From Actinomadura sp. DC4 (GTDB taxonomy: Bacteria; Actinomycetota; Actinomycetes; Streptosporangiales; Streptosporangiaceae): a stretch of DNA of 64,000 nt. The position numbers and the translations under genes were made by a program. The notes under the pieces were generated by a model, which was given only the letters and a program-made list of their open reading frames with translations, made no database searches and was not told the origin of the DNA. Position 1 is the stretch's first letter, and each line of letters begins with the position of its first letter. This document shows positions 50,474-59,643 of this stretch, one piece after another. The stretch is taken from the NCBI RefSeq assembly GCF_030406325.1, contig NZ_JAUEQY010000009.1, forward strand, positions 124,001-188,000, read 5' to 3'.

Positions 50474-51309
50474 CGCAGGTCGTGGCGGTCCATCCAGTCG
50501 GCCACCGCTGTGGCGATCTCCTCCGGGCGGTCCTCGGGGACGTGGTGCCCGGCCTCACCGCAGGCGACCGTCTCCAGTGAGGCGATGTTCCTCGCACACC
50601 AGTCGGCCATCTCCCTGCCGATGAGCAGCGTGGGCGAGCCTTCGAAGGTCAACAGCAGCTTGGGCACGTCTTCGCTGTTCGCGAGCCAGGCGTCGTACGC
50701 CTCGATGCGTTCGATCAGCGCGGCCGGCTCGCCGCCGAGCGGAATCTGCCGCGCCCAGGCGAGGACGGGCCGCCCGCTCTCGGGGGTCGGGTACGGGGCG
50801 AGGTACTCCTTGAGATCCTTGTCGTCCACTGGAGTGAGCACGCCGCCGGTGAACGCCTGGCGTACGAGAAGGTCCCCGTCGACCTGCTCGGTCCGGATCC
50901 GCCTGGACCGCTCGCGCGCCTGAGAAGAGAGGTCCTCCCAGGCCATCGGCTTGACGATGCTCTCGAAGAAGGCGATGCCGCGTACGCGCCCGGGGTGCCG
51001 TGCGGCCCAGTCGAAGGCGAGCGCCCCGCCCCAGTCGTGCCCGACGAGGACGACGCCGTCGAGCCCGAGGGCGTCGAACCAGGCGTCGAGGTAGTCGCTG
51101 TGGTCGTGGAAGTCGTAGGCGATGTCGGGCTTGCCGGACCGTCCCATGCCGATGAGGTCGGGGGCGAGCAGCCGTCCGCTTCCGACGCGGGGGATGACGT
51201 TGCGCCAGAGGTGGGAGGAGCCGGGGTTCCCGTGGAGGAACACCACGGGCGTCCCGTCCCCGCTCTCCTCGTAGTGGATGACCGAGCCGAGCACGTCGAT
51301 CGTGGCCAT
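50470..51309 (-). CDS. dhaA: Haloalkane dehalogenase (DhaA/LinB-like)
   Basis: 279 residues. Alpha/beta-hydrolase with halide-binding Asn28 (HGNPGSS), nucleophile Asp92 and Trp93 (GHDWGG), acid Glu116 (FFESI) and base His255 (GHHVPED): the HLD-II set. Hydrolyses C-halogen bonds of haloalkanes to alcohol and halide in the cytoplasm. Divergent from a serine hydrolase gene, with an inverted repeat between. No haloacid dehalogenase or alcohol dehydrogenase is adjacent, so the natural substrate is unclear. Confidence 0.92.
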   Translation of the reverse strand: MATIDVLGSVIHYEESGDGTPVVFLHGNPGSSHLWRNVIPRVGSGRLLAPDLIGMGRSGKPDIAYDFHDHSDYLDAWFDALGLDGVVLVGHDWGGALAFDWAARHPGRVRGIAFFESIVKPMAWEDLSSQARERSRRIRTEQVDGDLLVRQAFTGGVLTPVDDKDLKEYLAPYPTPESGRPVLAWARQIPLGGEPAALIERIEAYDAWLANSEDVPKLLLTFEGSPTLLIGREMADWCARNIASLETVACGEAGHHVPEDRPEEIATAVADWMDRHDLR

Positions 51310-51319
51310 GGCGATCCTT

Positions 51320-51351
51320 CGTTAGTGAGACAAACGTTCGTTATCCTAACG
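51320..51351. promoter_or_regulatory. Repeat cluster between dehalogenase and serine hydrolase
   Basis: CGTTAG (51320-51325) and CTAACG (51346-51351) frame AACGTTCGTT (51333-51342). It lies directly upstream of the dehalogenase start and could bind a TetR-like repressor. Confidence 0.45.
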
Positions 51352-51449
51352 TTCTACCGACGACGTACGGGACGCCGCGTGCCATTCGGACTTCTCCGGA
51401 TGATCTTCACTAAGGTGATTGACGAAGATCACGAACATACGGAGACGTC

Positions 51450-52724
51450 TTGACGCACGCACAGGTGAGCCGCCGGAACTTCGGGCGGCTGCTCGGTCTA
51501 GCGGGTCTGGGAGTGGCCGCCCCCACACTGGTCGGTACGCGAAGCGCGCGGGCCGCGACCCGTACCTGGCGCATGACCGGCTCCGCCGGCGCCGGCCTGA
51601 CCGGGTTCGACACGGCGCTCAAAACCCTCATGCAGGCGCGGAACATCCCCTGCGGGCAGCTGGCCGTCATGCGCAAGGGCAAGCTCATCCTCGCCCGCGG
51701 TTACACCTGGAGCGACGACACGACCCTGAGCGTCCAGCCGACCTCGCTCTTCCGCCTCGGCAGCCTCAGCAAGGCGATCACCGCGACCGTCGTCTCACGG
51801 CTCGTACAGGACGGCAGGCTGAGCCTTTCCACACCCGTCACGCAGCTGATCGACATGACCCCGCCCAGCGGCAGGACCGCCGACCCCCGGCTGTCCCAGG
51901 TGACCGTGAGACGCCTCCTCCAGCACCTCGGCGGCTGGGATCGCGACATCACGCCCGACCCCACCTACCTCGACCGTACGATCGCCGCCGCACTCGGGAT
52001 CGCGCTGCCGATCGGCAAGGCCGACATGGTCAAGTACGGGGCCGGGGTGCCGCTCGACCACGCGCCCGGCAGCACATACGCCTACAGCAACTACGGGTAC
52101 CTGCTCCTCGGGCAGATCGTGGAGAAGGTCTCCGGGCTCCCGTACGCCACTTACGTCCAGCAGCAGGTGCTCACACCGCTCGGGATCACCCGCAACCGGC
52201 CCGGGCGGTCGCTCACCAGAGCGACGGGCGAGGTGCCGTACTACTCCCAGTACACGGGGCCCTCGGTGTTCGACGCCGCCGGCACCACCGTGCCCTCCCC
52301 GTACGGGTCGTTCAACGTCGAGAACCGGACCGCGATGGGCGGCTGGCTGACCTCGGCCGTCGACTACGTGAAGTTCACCCAGATCTTCGACGGAACGACG
52401 AGCGTGCTGAACAAGGCGTCCGTCGACGCGACGTTCGCCAAACCGGAGACCGGGCTGAACGCCGACGGCTACTACTACGGTTTCGGCTGGATGGCCCGCG
52501 ACGTGACCGGGGGCCGCAACACCTGGCACGACGGCAGCCTGCCCGGCACCGCGACGATCGTGACGCGCCGGTACGACGGCATCACCTGGGCCGTCCTGCT
52601 CGACCAGCGCGACGACGCGTCCGGCCTGCTGTACGACTACAACACGATCAGCGCACCCCTGCACAATGTGGCGAACGCCCTCACCACCTGGCCGGCGGTC
52701 GACCTCTTCAGCCAGTACTACTGA
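51450..52724 (+). CDS. Tat-exported serine hydrolase (class C beta-lactamase/DD-peptidase fold)
   Basis: 424 residues from TTG behind GGAGACG. Twin-arginine signal SRRNFGRLLG, cleaved near ARA-A (~36). SxxK is SLSK (Ser105, Lys108), second motif YSN in YAYSNYGYLLLG, third HDG in WHDGSLPG. Esterase, DD-carboxypeptidase or amidase activity are all possible; true beta-lactamase is not implied. Confidence 0.93.
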   Translation: MTHAQVSRRNFGRLLGLAGLGVAAPTLVGTRSARAATRTWRMTGSAGAGLTGFDTALKTLMQARNIPCGQLAVMRKGKLILARGYTWSDDTTLSVQPTSLFRLGSLSKAITATVVSRLVQDGRLSLSTPVTQLIDMTPPSGRTADPRLSQVTVRRLLQHLGGWDRDITPDPTYLDRTIAAALGIALPIGKADMVKYGAGVPLDHAPGSTYAYSNYGYLLLGQIVEKVSGLPYATYVQQQVLTPLGITRNRPGRSLTRATGEVPYYSQYTGPSVFDAAGTTVPSPYGSFNVENRTAMGGWLTSAVDYVKFTQIFDGTTSVLNKASVDATFAKPETGLNADGYYYGFGWMARDVTGGRNTWHDGSLPGTATIVTRRYDGITWAVLLDQRDDASGLLYDYNTISAPLHNVANALTTWPAVDLFSQYY

Positions 52725-52726
52725 CG

Positions 52727-52769
52727 AGAAAAAAGCGATGCGGGCCGGGGTGCGCCGGCCCGCATCGCT
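52727..52769. terminator. Bidirectional terminator
   Basis: Perfect 15-bp stem (52734-52748 and 52755-52769, AGCGATGCGGGCCGG and its complement), 6-nt loop. An A-run at 52729-52734 gives the minus-strand transcript a U-tract, so it serves the sedolisin gene (stop 8 bp away) best and the plus-strand hydrolase as well. Confidence 0.9.
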
Positions 52770-52776
52770 CGGTGAA

Positions 52777-55700
52777 TCAGCTACAGGTGTGGTCCGGTTT
52801 GAGAGTGAAGTCGGCCGTGGTCGAGGTCAGTTTGGTGATTTTGACGTTCCTGGTCTGCGGTGCCCATCCGTCCTTGGCCACGATCAGTGTGAGCGGGTTG
52901 TTGCGGACGTCCAGCCACAGCGCGTACTGACCGTTCTTGTCGGTCTTGAGCGTGTACGACGCCGCCCACGAGTCGATCTGGACCGTCGCCCCGGTGAGTG
53001 CTGCGGGGGTTCCCGTGCAGCCCGCGCCGGTCAGGGTTCCGGTGATCTTGCCCCACGTGTTCGGCGGGTTCACCGTCATCGCCACGTCCACCGGGGTGAT
53101 CGTGTACGGCGTCTTCGCGCTGATCGTGAGTTGGGCGGTGAACGTTCCCGGCTGGGTGATGGCCGCGACGTTCGCGTCCAGGGTCACGGTGACCTTGGCG
53201 CTCTTGCCGGGCTGGATCGTCACCTCGGTCTTGTCCTCCGACAGCCAGGGCACGTCGGCGGTGGCGGAGCACTGGTCATACCCCGGCAGCACCTCGTCGC
53301 TCTTCACCGCGTTGAACTGGCCCAGCGAGCCTCCGATCTTGTAGAAGCCACAGGCCGCCGCGCCGCGGTAGAGGGCGTTGTTGGAGTTCGGCAGGGCCGT
53401 CCAGGAGTTCGCCGCCGGGTCGTAGGCGAAGCCCTGGTTGGTGATCGTGCTCGTGCCGTTGGTGACGCCGCCGGAGACGATCAGCTTCCCGTTGACTCCC
53501 GAGTAGCCCATCGCCCACAGGTCGATCGGCAGGTCGGCGATGGGCGACCAGGTACCCGAGGCGGGGTCGAGGGCGTAGCCGTGCTTGCTGCTCGAGTCCG
53601 CCGAGCCGCCCGCGCAGTAGACCTTTCCGTCGATGCCCGCGCAGCCGAGCCACGAGGTGGACTCCGGGTAGGCGGGCCCTGCGCTCCACGAGTCGGCCGC
53701 CGGGTCGTAGACCTGGACGTCCGTCGCGCCGCACTCGTCGAGACAGCCGCCGACGACGTAGATCTTGCCGTCGAGCACGGCCGCGCCGGAGCCGGCGTAC
53801 GGCTTCGGGTTGTTCGCGCCGAGGGTCCAGGCGCCCGTGGACGGATCGAAGATCTCCGTCTTGGCCACCGGGTCGCCGCTGTCGCCCCAGCCGCCGGTGA
53901 CGTACAGCTTCCCGCCGGTGGCCGTCGTCTGGGGTGCCTCACGGCCGCCGCTGAGCGGGGCGATGGCGGTCCAGGCCTGCGTGCCCGGATCGTAGGCGTA
54001 CGCCGTCTTCAGCACGCTCGCGCCGTCGACGCCGGCCACCGAGTAGACCTTGCCGTTCAGCGCCACCGCGCCGTTGTCCATGACCGGCGAGGCGTAGTCG
54101 GCGATGGCCGTCCACGGCGGAGCGGACGGCGTCACGCCGGCCTTCGCGCCCGACGCCTTGCCGTGCTGGAGGCGTCCGCTCGAGAAGTCGCCCTTCACCC
54201 GCTGGAGCGGCGCGCCGGCCGCGGCGGTCGTGTTGCCGCCCGGTTGCTCGCCGATCTTCGCGGTCACGGGTGACGTGCCGGTGTTCTTCAGGGTCACCGC
54301 GGCGGTGGCCGACTTCTGCCAGCCGACCGTCTTGCTGATCGTGGCCGGGGTGACCGCGATCCGCGGCGCCCCCAGCGCGACGTCGGCCGCGGTCGCCCAG
54401 TTGGCGGCGACCTTGACCGTGACGTCACCCGCGTCGTAGTTCCCCGCCGTGGCGGTGAACTTGTGGTTGCCGGTGACCGAGGAGAACAGCCAGTAGAAAC
54501 CGTCGCCGAGGTTCGGGTCGTCCGGCGTCGCCGCCGAGGTCGCGTGCTCGGCCGGCCGGTCCACCGAGGTGACCGTCGCGCCGTTGACGCCGGCGCCGGT
54601 GTTCTTGTCGGTCACCTGGCCGACGACCAGGCCGCCCGTGGTCGGGTCGCAGGTACGGTCGCCGAGGAAGACGTCGTCGACCTGCCAGTAGTAGCCGAAC
54701 TTGCCGGTGAAGTGGAACCTCACCTGCACGGCGCTCTTGCCGGCCGCCGCGGACAGGTCCAGGGTCTCCGTACGCGGCCCGCGCTCGCTGGCCGTGTAGT
54801 GCTTCAGGTTGCTCCACGTCGTTCCGCCGTCGACGCTCAGGTCGAGGTCGCCGGCCTGGCCGGTATAGCCGTACCAGTCGTAGTCGAACGTCAGGATCGG
54901 GTGGGTACGCGCGCTGAAGTCGGTGACCGGGCTGAACAACGTGCTGTCCTGGGTGTTGCCCGAGCCGTAGTGGTCACTGTCGATGATGGCGAAACCGCCG
55001 GTTCCACCGGTCTTGTTGCCGCGGCCGCCCGGGTCGTTGAACACCCAGGTCTGGCCCTTGCCGACCTTGTCGTCGACGGTCCAGCCCGCCGGCGCGGTCG
55101 CGGCGTCGAACGGCTGCGTGGCGCCCGCGTAGTGGTAGCCGTAGCCCGCCGCGCTGCAGGTGGTCTGGTCCACCGAGACGTTGACGTCGTGGACCACGTC
55201 GGAGGAGGTCACGGTCACGTCGTGCGAGTCCTGCGTGTAGCCCGGGTACAGCGGGTCCACCTGCAGGGTGTACGTGTCGTCGGCCGGCAGGCTGAGGGTG
55301 TACCGCCCGGTCCTCGGGTCGGTGTAGGCGACCGCGGTGGGCTGGTCCTTGACCCGTACGGTCGCATAGACCGGCCAGCCGTGGCCCGACCCGTCGCGTA
55401 CGAGCCCGGAGACGTCGACCTGCGCCTTGGCGGTCAGCGCGAGGTTCTCGGTGACGGTCTGGCCGTCGGCGACCACCACGTCCTGGGCGGTCGCGCCGGT
55501 GTAGCCGAACTTGCTCGCGGACACGTCGTAGGTCCCCGGCGGAACGCTGAGGCTGTAGTGCCCCTGGCCGTCCGTCGTGGCCGTGACGTCACCCGCCTTC
55601 ACCTGCGCGGACGCCAGCGGTACGGTGCCGTCCGTGACGGTGCCGGCGATCACGCCGTGCGGCCCGGAGCGGAACGCCTCGACGCCGTTCGGGGTGCCGA

Positions 55701-56949
55701 GCCCGGTGGGCCCGTCGTAGCCGGCGCCCGCGGTGCACAGATACGCCGGGCTGCAGCTCCCGTTGCTCCCGCTGGTCACGTCGTTGAGGGCGTCCGGGTG
55801 GTCGTACGGGAAGGAGTTCGGCGCCGAGCCCGCCGCGGGCGCGCCGCCGAGGGCGTACACCGACGCGATGATCGGCGCGGACACGCTCGTGCCGCCGTAG
55901 ACGTGCCAGCCGCCGTTGTAGACCGCGACGCCGGTGTTCGGGTCGGCCACCGCGGAGACGTCGGCGATCGTACGGCGGGCGCAGCCGGTGTCCTTCTGGA
56001 ACGAGGGCTTGGTCTCGTACGCGGAGCAGCCGCTGCCCGCGCCGTCCCACGTGCTCTCGGTCCAGCCGCGCGAGGCGCCGGTGTCCTTGGCCAGCGACGT
56101 GCCGCCGACCGAGGTGACGAACGGGGAGGCGGCCGGGTAGCTCGCCCCGTAGCCGTCGTCGCCGCTGCTCGCGGTGATGGCGACGCCGTCGTGGTGGAAG
56201 TACGCGTCGTCGGCCTGGCTCTCGTCGGAGCCCTCGCCGCCGCCGTAGCTGTTGGAGACGAACTTGGCCCCCTGGCCGACCGCCTGGTTGACGGCCGTGC
56301 CCAGGTTGTCCATGAAGTTGTCGTCGGCCTCGACCAGGAGGATCTTGCAGGTCGGGCAGACGGCGCTGACCATGTCGATGTCCAGCGCGATCTCACCGGC
56401 CCAGCCGGAGTCCGGCGGCGGATAGCTCGTGCCGCCGCGCTGGTCGATCTTCTTGAAGCAGCCGTTGGCCGTCGTGCAGGCCGGCAGCCCGAACTGCTGG
56501 CGGTAGACGCCCAGGTCCGCCTCGGCGTTCGGGTTGTCGAACGCGTCGACGATCGCGACCGTCTCGGTCGATCCCGCCGAGGGCAGGTCGTACGCGTCCA
56601 GCAGGTCGGCGGGCCCGAAGCCGGCCGGCGCGTCGTTCGCCTGCACGCCCTTCGGCCCGACGACGTCGTCGCGGACCATGGAGAGGCAGGTCATCTCGCC
56701 GGCGCGGCCGAGGGTACGGCACACGCGGCTGGTCGGATGCCGGCCCTGCGCCGTCGGACTCGCGGCCTTGGCCTGGGGGACCGCGGGCTTGGCCGGAGCG
56801 GCGTTGGCCGAGGGCGCGGCGATCAGGGTGAGGGTGGTGACGGCGAGCGCGAGGATCAGTGCGCCGACGCGCGCGCCCGCGAGCCTGGCCAGCACCGCGG
56901 GCGGGCGTGACGGGCGTGGGACACGCCGCTGAATGGGAAGATCGGGCAT
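52777..56949 (-). CDS. Giant secreted sedolisin-like (S53) protease with Kelch and carboxypeptidase-regulatory domains
   Basis: 1,390 residues from ATG 56949 behind CAGGAGAG. Signal peptide to ~50 (ANA-AP). Peptidase ~115-425 with the sedolisin set Glu186 and Asp190 (GEIALDID), Asp264 (SSGDDGYG) and Ser355 (YGGTSVSAP). No long propeptide domain precedes it. Then two or three carboxypeptidase-regulatory-like beta domains, a jelly-roll-like region, one more such domain, a Kelch propeller (~1020-1250: GKVYSVAGVDG, GKLYVTGGWGD, GKIYVVGGCL, GKVYCAGGSA), an Ig-like spacer and a last regulatory-like domain. Exported acid-type endopeptidase with adhesion modules. A perfect palindrome lies upstream. 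Confidence 0.93.
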   Translation of the reverse strand: MPDLPIQRRVPRPSRPPAVLARLAGARVGALILALAVTTLTLIAAPSANAAPAKPAVPQAKAASPTAQGRHPTSRVCRTLGRAGEMTCLSMVRDDVVGPKGVQANDAPAGFGPADLLDAYDLPSAGSTETVAIVDAFDNPNAEADLGVYRQQFGLPACTTANGCFKKIDQRGGTSYPPPDSGWAGEIALDIDMVSAVCPTCKILLVEADDNFMDNLGTAVNQAVGQGAKFVSNSYGGGEGSDESQADDAYFHHDGVAITASSGDDGYGASYPAASPFVTSVGGTSLAKDTGASRGWTESTWDGAGSGCSAYETKPSFQKDTGCARRTIADVSAVADPNTGVAVYNGGWHVYGGTSVSAPIIASVYALGGAPAAGSAPNSFPYDHPDALNDVTSGSNGSCSPAYLCTAGAGYDGPTGLGTPNGVEAFRSGPHGVIAGTVTDGTVPLASAQVKAGDVTATTDGQGHYSLSVPPGTYDVSASKFGYTGATAQDVVVADGQTVTENLALTAKAQVDVSGLVRDGSGHGWPVYATVRVKDQPTAVAYTDPRTGRYTLSLPADDTYTLQVDPLYPGYTQDSHDVTVTSSDVVHDVNVSVDQTTCSAAGYGYHYAGATQPFDAATAPAGWTVDDKVGKGQTWVFNDPGGRGNKTGGTGGFAIIDSDHYGSGNTQDSTLFSPVTDFSARTHPILTFDYDWYGYTGQAGDLDLSVDGGTTWSNLKHYTASERGPRTETLDLSAAAGKSAVQVRFHFTGKFGYYWQVDDVFLGDRTCDPTTGGLVVGQVTDKNTGAGVNGATVTSVDRPAEHATSAATPDDPNLGDGFYWLFSSVTGNHKFTATAGNYDAGDVTVKVAANWATAADVALGAPRIAVTPATISKTVGWQKSATAAVTLKNTGTSPVTAKIGEQPGGNTTAAAGAPLQRVKGDFSSGRLQHGKASGAKAGVTPSAPPWTAIADYASPVMDNGAVALNGKVYSVAGVDGASVLKTAYAYDPGTQAWTAIAPLSGGREAPQTTATGGKLYVTGGWGDSGDPVAKTEIFDPSTGAWTLGANNPKPYAGSGAAVLDGKIYVVGGCLDECGATDVQVYDPAADSWSAGPAYPESTSWLGCAGIDGKVYCAGGSADSSSKHGYALDPASGTWSPIADLPIDLWAMGYSGVNGKLIVSGGVTNGTSTITNQGFAYDPAANSWTALPNSNNALYRGAAACGFYKIGGSLGQFNAVKSDEVLPGYDQCSATADVPWLSEDKTEVTIQPGKSAKVTVTLDANVAAITQPGTFTAQLTISAKTPYTITPVDVAMTVNPPNTWGKITGTLTGAGCTGTPAALTGATVQIDSWAASYTLKTDKNGQYALWLDVRNNPLTLIVAKDGWAPQTRNVKITKLTSTTADFTLKPDHTCS

Positions 56950-57025
56950 GTACGTCTCTCCTGGCGGGGGCCGGACGGAACCCGGGGTGCGGGTTCTGAA
57001 CATGCTGATCTTGACTCAGATTTCT

Positions 57026-57072
57026 GACATTGATCGCGTCCGGATACGGCCTCGCCCAATGTCGGACATTGG
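57026..57072. promoter_or_regulatory. Palindromic site upstream of the sedolisin gene
   Basis: CCAATGTC-G-GACATTGG (57056-57072), perfect 8-bp arms, plus a third GACATTG half-site near 57027. Located ~80-120 bp before the start codon, in AT-richer DNA. Regulator not recognised. Confidence 0.6.
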
Positions 57073-57150
57073 TCTTGCAAAATCCTTCAACTGCACCATG
57101 TCGCGGTAGCGTGTGGTGTTTCGCGATAAGGGTATTGACAGAACCGAGTC

Positions 57151-57318
57151 ATGGCCCGATCATTTTCCGGCGACCTTGCCCGGTGGTCAGATCGGCGTCA
57201 GACCGAGGCGCTCCTGGCCTGGATGCACGGCTTCGTCCGCCACGCCGCCGGCAAGCCCGGGATGGCCCTCGCGGTGCGGTCGATCGTCATGGCGGGCGAC
57301 TCGGAAGTGTTCCGGTGA
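57151..57318 (+). CDS. 55-residue ORF
   Basis: ATG 57151 to TGA 57318. From the 18th codon nearly all third positions are G or C, a clear coding signature. Product includes LLAWMHGFVRHAAGKPGMAL and ends VMAGDSEVFR. No RBS is seen, but TTGACA lies just upstream. Either a small gene or the tail of a lost one. It ends 11 bp before the convergent VWA-lipoprotein stop. Confidence 0.45.
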   Translation: MARSFSGDLARWSDRRQTEALLAWMHGFVRHAAGKPGMALAVRSIVMAGDSEVFR

Positions 57319-57328
57319 TGAGGTGACG

Positions 57329-59038
57329 TCAGGGCACCGGGCACTCGGGGTCGCAGGTGAGGCGGATCAGCATCTTCAGGAAGACCTGCTGGATCTGGTC
57401 CGGGTTCAGCGTCACGAACGCCTCGCTGCCGGTGAGGTCGGCGATCTTGTTCAGCGCCGTGGGGTCGATGTCCTTGCCGAAGGCGATGGGGATGATCGCC
57501 ACCGGCCGCATGGAGTCGCTCTCCTGGCGGATCCGGTCCAGGAGCGTGTCGAGTGAGATCCCGGCGCCGGGGTCGTGGTCCTTGCCGTCGGTGAAGACCA
57601 CGACGAGGTTGTTGCGGTTGGGCGCGTACTTCTTCTGCATGTACTCATACGAGGCGAGGATCGAGTCGTACAGCCCCGTACGGGTGTGCGGCTTCGGCTG
57701 TGCGCCGGCGTACGCCTCCTCCAGGCGCTCCCGCTGGGTCTTGCCGTCGTGCGTGGAGTCCAGCCGGGCCAGCGGCACGGCCTCCTTGTAGTCGCGGTCG
57801 CCGTCCAGCTTGGTGGCGAACATCCACAGGCCGTTCTCGGTGGTCGGCCCGAACAGCCGCAGCCCCTGGGCGGCGACCTTGGTGATCGCGCCGAGCCGGG
57901 TCAGGTCCGTACCGGGCACCGAATCGCCCATCGAGGGGGAGACGTCGAGCAGGACGAGCAACTGGCTGCCGAGCGCGATCCGGCTCCACATCCGCCGGAT
58001 CTGGGCGGTGACGGCCGTGCTGGGCGGGGTGAGGGTGTCGGGCTCCACACCGCCCGGGACCGCGCGCCACAGTCCGTCGCCGGCCTCGTGGTCCGGCGCG
58101 CGGAACCCCGCGGCGTCGACCGCGTCGCGCGTCGCCGGCGAGCGGAGGGTCCGGCCGAACGCGGCGACGGCGTCGGCGCGCTGGTGGTCCTTGGTCGTGG
58201 TGACGTACGGGTAGTCCAGGTAGATGCTGCCCTCGGCCGGGGGCAGCGCGACGAGGGCGGCGTCGGGGTCGGCGGAGTTCTGGGCCCAGACCGCCTGCTC
58301 GGGGACGATGCCGGTGACCGGCTTGCTCGCGTCGGCGATGTGGGACACGAGTGTGCTGACGTCGGGCGTCGTGCGGAACTCGAAGCCGTACAGGGAGACG
58401 GCGAACGGGGCCAGCCCGCTCGCGCCGTGCGGGGCGTTCCGGTGCATGGCGAGCAGCGTGCCCAGCCCGGCGGTCGTGGTGGCCGGATCGGCGAGTTCGA
58501 ACGCCGGCTTGCCGGACGGGGCGGTGCCGCCCTCGTCGCCGACCTTCTGGACCAGCAGTTCCTTCCACGAGGGCCGGGGCCGGTCCGCCGGCATCTTCGC
58601 GGCGACCTTCGCCGACAGCGCGAAGACCAGCGGGGACGAGGCCAGCGACGGTCCCGACGCGGCGACGTTCGTCGCGCCGAGGGTGGTGGCGCGGGCCACG
58701 GGGATCCAGAGGGAGGAGTCCGGGACCCACGCGTCGGGCCGGCTCGGATCCTGGTCGAGCTCCTGCCCGGTCAGCACCGCCGCTCCGTGGGAGGGCGCGA
58801 GGCTCCGCACCCGGACCGAGACGCAGCGCCCGTCCACCTTGCGGTCGAACCCGGCGGCCTGCCGTGCCACGACGGGTTCGAGCTCGGGGGTCACGGCCAC
58901 CCGGATCTCGAGGCAGCCGCCGCTGGAGGAGCTCGCCGAGCACGAGGAGAGCAGACCGGCGACGGCGACCGTCGCGACGGCCGCGGCCAGGCGTGCGCGA
59001 GAAAGCGTGTCTCCGGGTCGGATACCGATGCCAGGCAT
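57329..59038 (-). CDS. Substrate-binding/VWA-domain lipoprotein
   Basis: 569 residues from ATG 59038, with GGAG 8 bases upstream (GTG 59047 is too close). Lipobox GLLSSCS. Residues ~45-340 resemble an extracellular solute-binding fold; ~365-560 are a von Willebrand A domain with MIDAS DVSPSMGDS, and TDGKDHD later. Extracytoplasmic, metal-dependent protein binding. Family common in actinomycetes, function unknown. Confidence 0.9.
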   Translation of the reverse strand: MPGIGIRPGDTLSRARLAAAVATVAVAGLLSSCSASSSSGGCLEIRVAVTPELEPVVARQAAGFDRKVDGRCVSVRVRSLAPSHGAAVLTGQELDQDPSRPDAWVPDSSLWIPVARATTLGATNVAASGPSLASSPLVFALSAKVAAKMPADRPRPSWKELLVQKVGDEGGTAPSGKPAFELADPATTTAGLGTLLAMHRNAPHGASGLAPFAVSLYGFEFRTTPDVSTLVSHIADASKPVTGIVPEQAVWAQNSADPDAALVALPPAEGSIYLDYPYVTTTKDHQRADAVAAFGRTLRSPATRDAVDAAGFRAPDHEAGDGLWRAVPGGVEPDTLTPPSTAVTAQIRRMWSRIALGSQLLVLLDVSPSMGDSVPGTDLTRLGAITKVAAQGLRLFGPTTENGLWMFATKLDGDRDYKEAVPLARLDSTHDGKTQRERLEEAYAGAQPKPHTRTGLYDSILASYEYMQKKYAPNRNNLVVVFTDGKDHDPGAGISLDTLLDRIRQESDSMRPVAIIPIAFGKDIDPTALNKIADLTGSEAFVTLNPDQIQQVFLKMLIRLTCDPECPVP

Positions 59039-59200
59039 GCGCCCCACTCCGTTGTCCGGTGGTAGGCAAGGAACCGTACTATCTCCGTCGCGGAAATAGC
59101 AGGGGGGTGTACCGGCAATAATCTATTTCCCCAGCCGTGAAGGGGGATCTTTTCTTCCACGCGAATGGCGGGCGCCTCTTGCCCACCGGATGAGCGGCCG

Positions 59201-59617
59201 TCAGAAGACGGTGAACGTCGTCGGCCCGGCCGGCCGCGGCACGCCGCGTACGTAGACCGTCGCCGCCGACGCGTCGCCGAGCACCACGTCGAACGGCGGC
59301 CCGTCGAAACGCACGGACTGCCCACTGGTCAGCGTCGTGTTGACCAGTACGTCACCGCCCGGCCGGCGGACGAAGACGAGGCACCGTGTCCCGGTCACCC
59401 GGATGAGGAGAGCGGGCGGAGGCGGCGGCCGGCCCGCCGCGGATCCGGAGCCGCGCTCGGAGAGGAGCACGTACAGGACAGCGGCGAGGAGGCACGCGGC
59501 GGCCGTCACAGCGGCGAGTCTCACCGCCCTCGCCCGACGGCGAGCCGGAGGTGCCGGGCCTAAAGCATGGCGTCCCACGACCGGCAGCGTAGCAATGGCG
59601 CGAGCGCTTTTCCGCAC
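59201..59617 (-). CDS. Membrane protein with RodZ C-terminal (DUF4115)-like domain
   Basis: 138 residues. Basic cytoplasmic N-terminus, one transmembrane helix (~33-52), Pro-rich linker, then LLIRVTGTRCLVFVRRPGGDVLVNTTLTSGQ...FDVVLGDASAATVYVRG, which follows the outer beta domain of RodZ. The cytoplasmic HTH of RodZ is absent, so this is a stand-alone outer domain on a membrane anchor. GTG start lacks an RBS. Confidence 0.72.
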   Translation of the reverse strand: MRKSARAIATLPVVGRHALGPAPPARRRARAVRLAAVTAAACLLAAVLYVLLSERGSGSAAGRPPPPPALLIRVTGTRCLVFVRRPGGDVLVNTTLTSGQSVRFDGPPFDVVLGDASAATVYVRGVPRPAGPTTFTVF

Positions 59618-59643
59618 CGTGCGACACCGATAAAAGTGACCAC

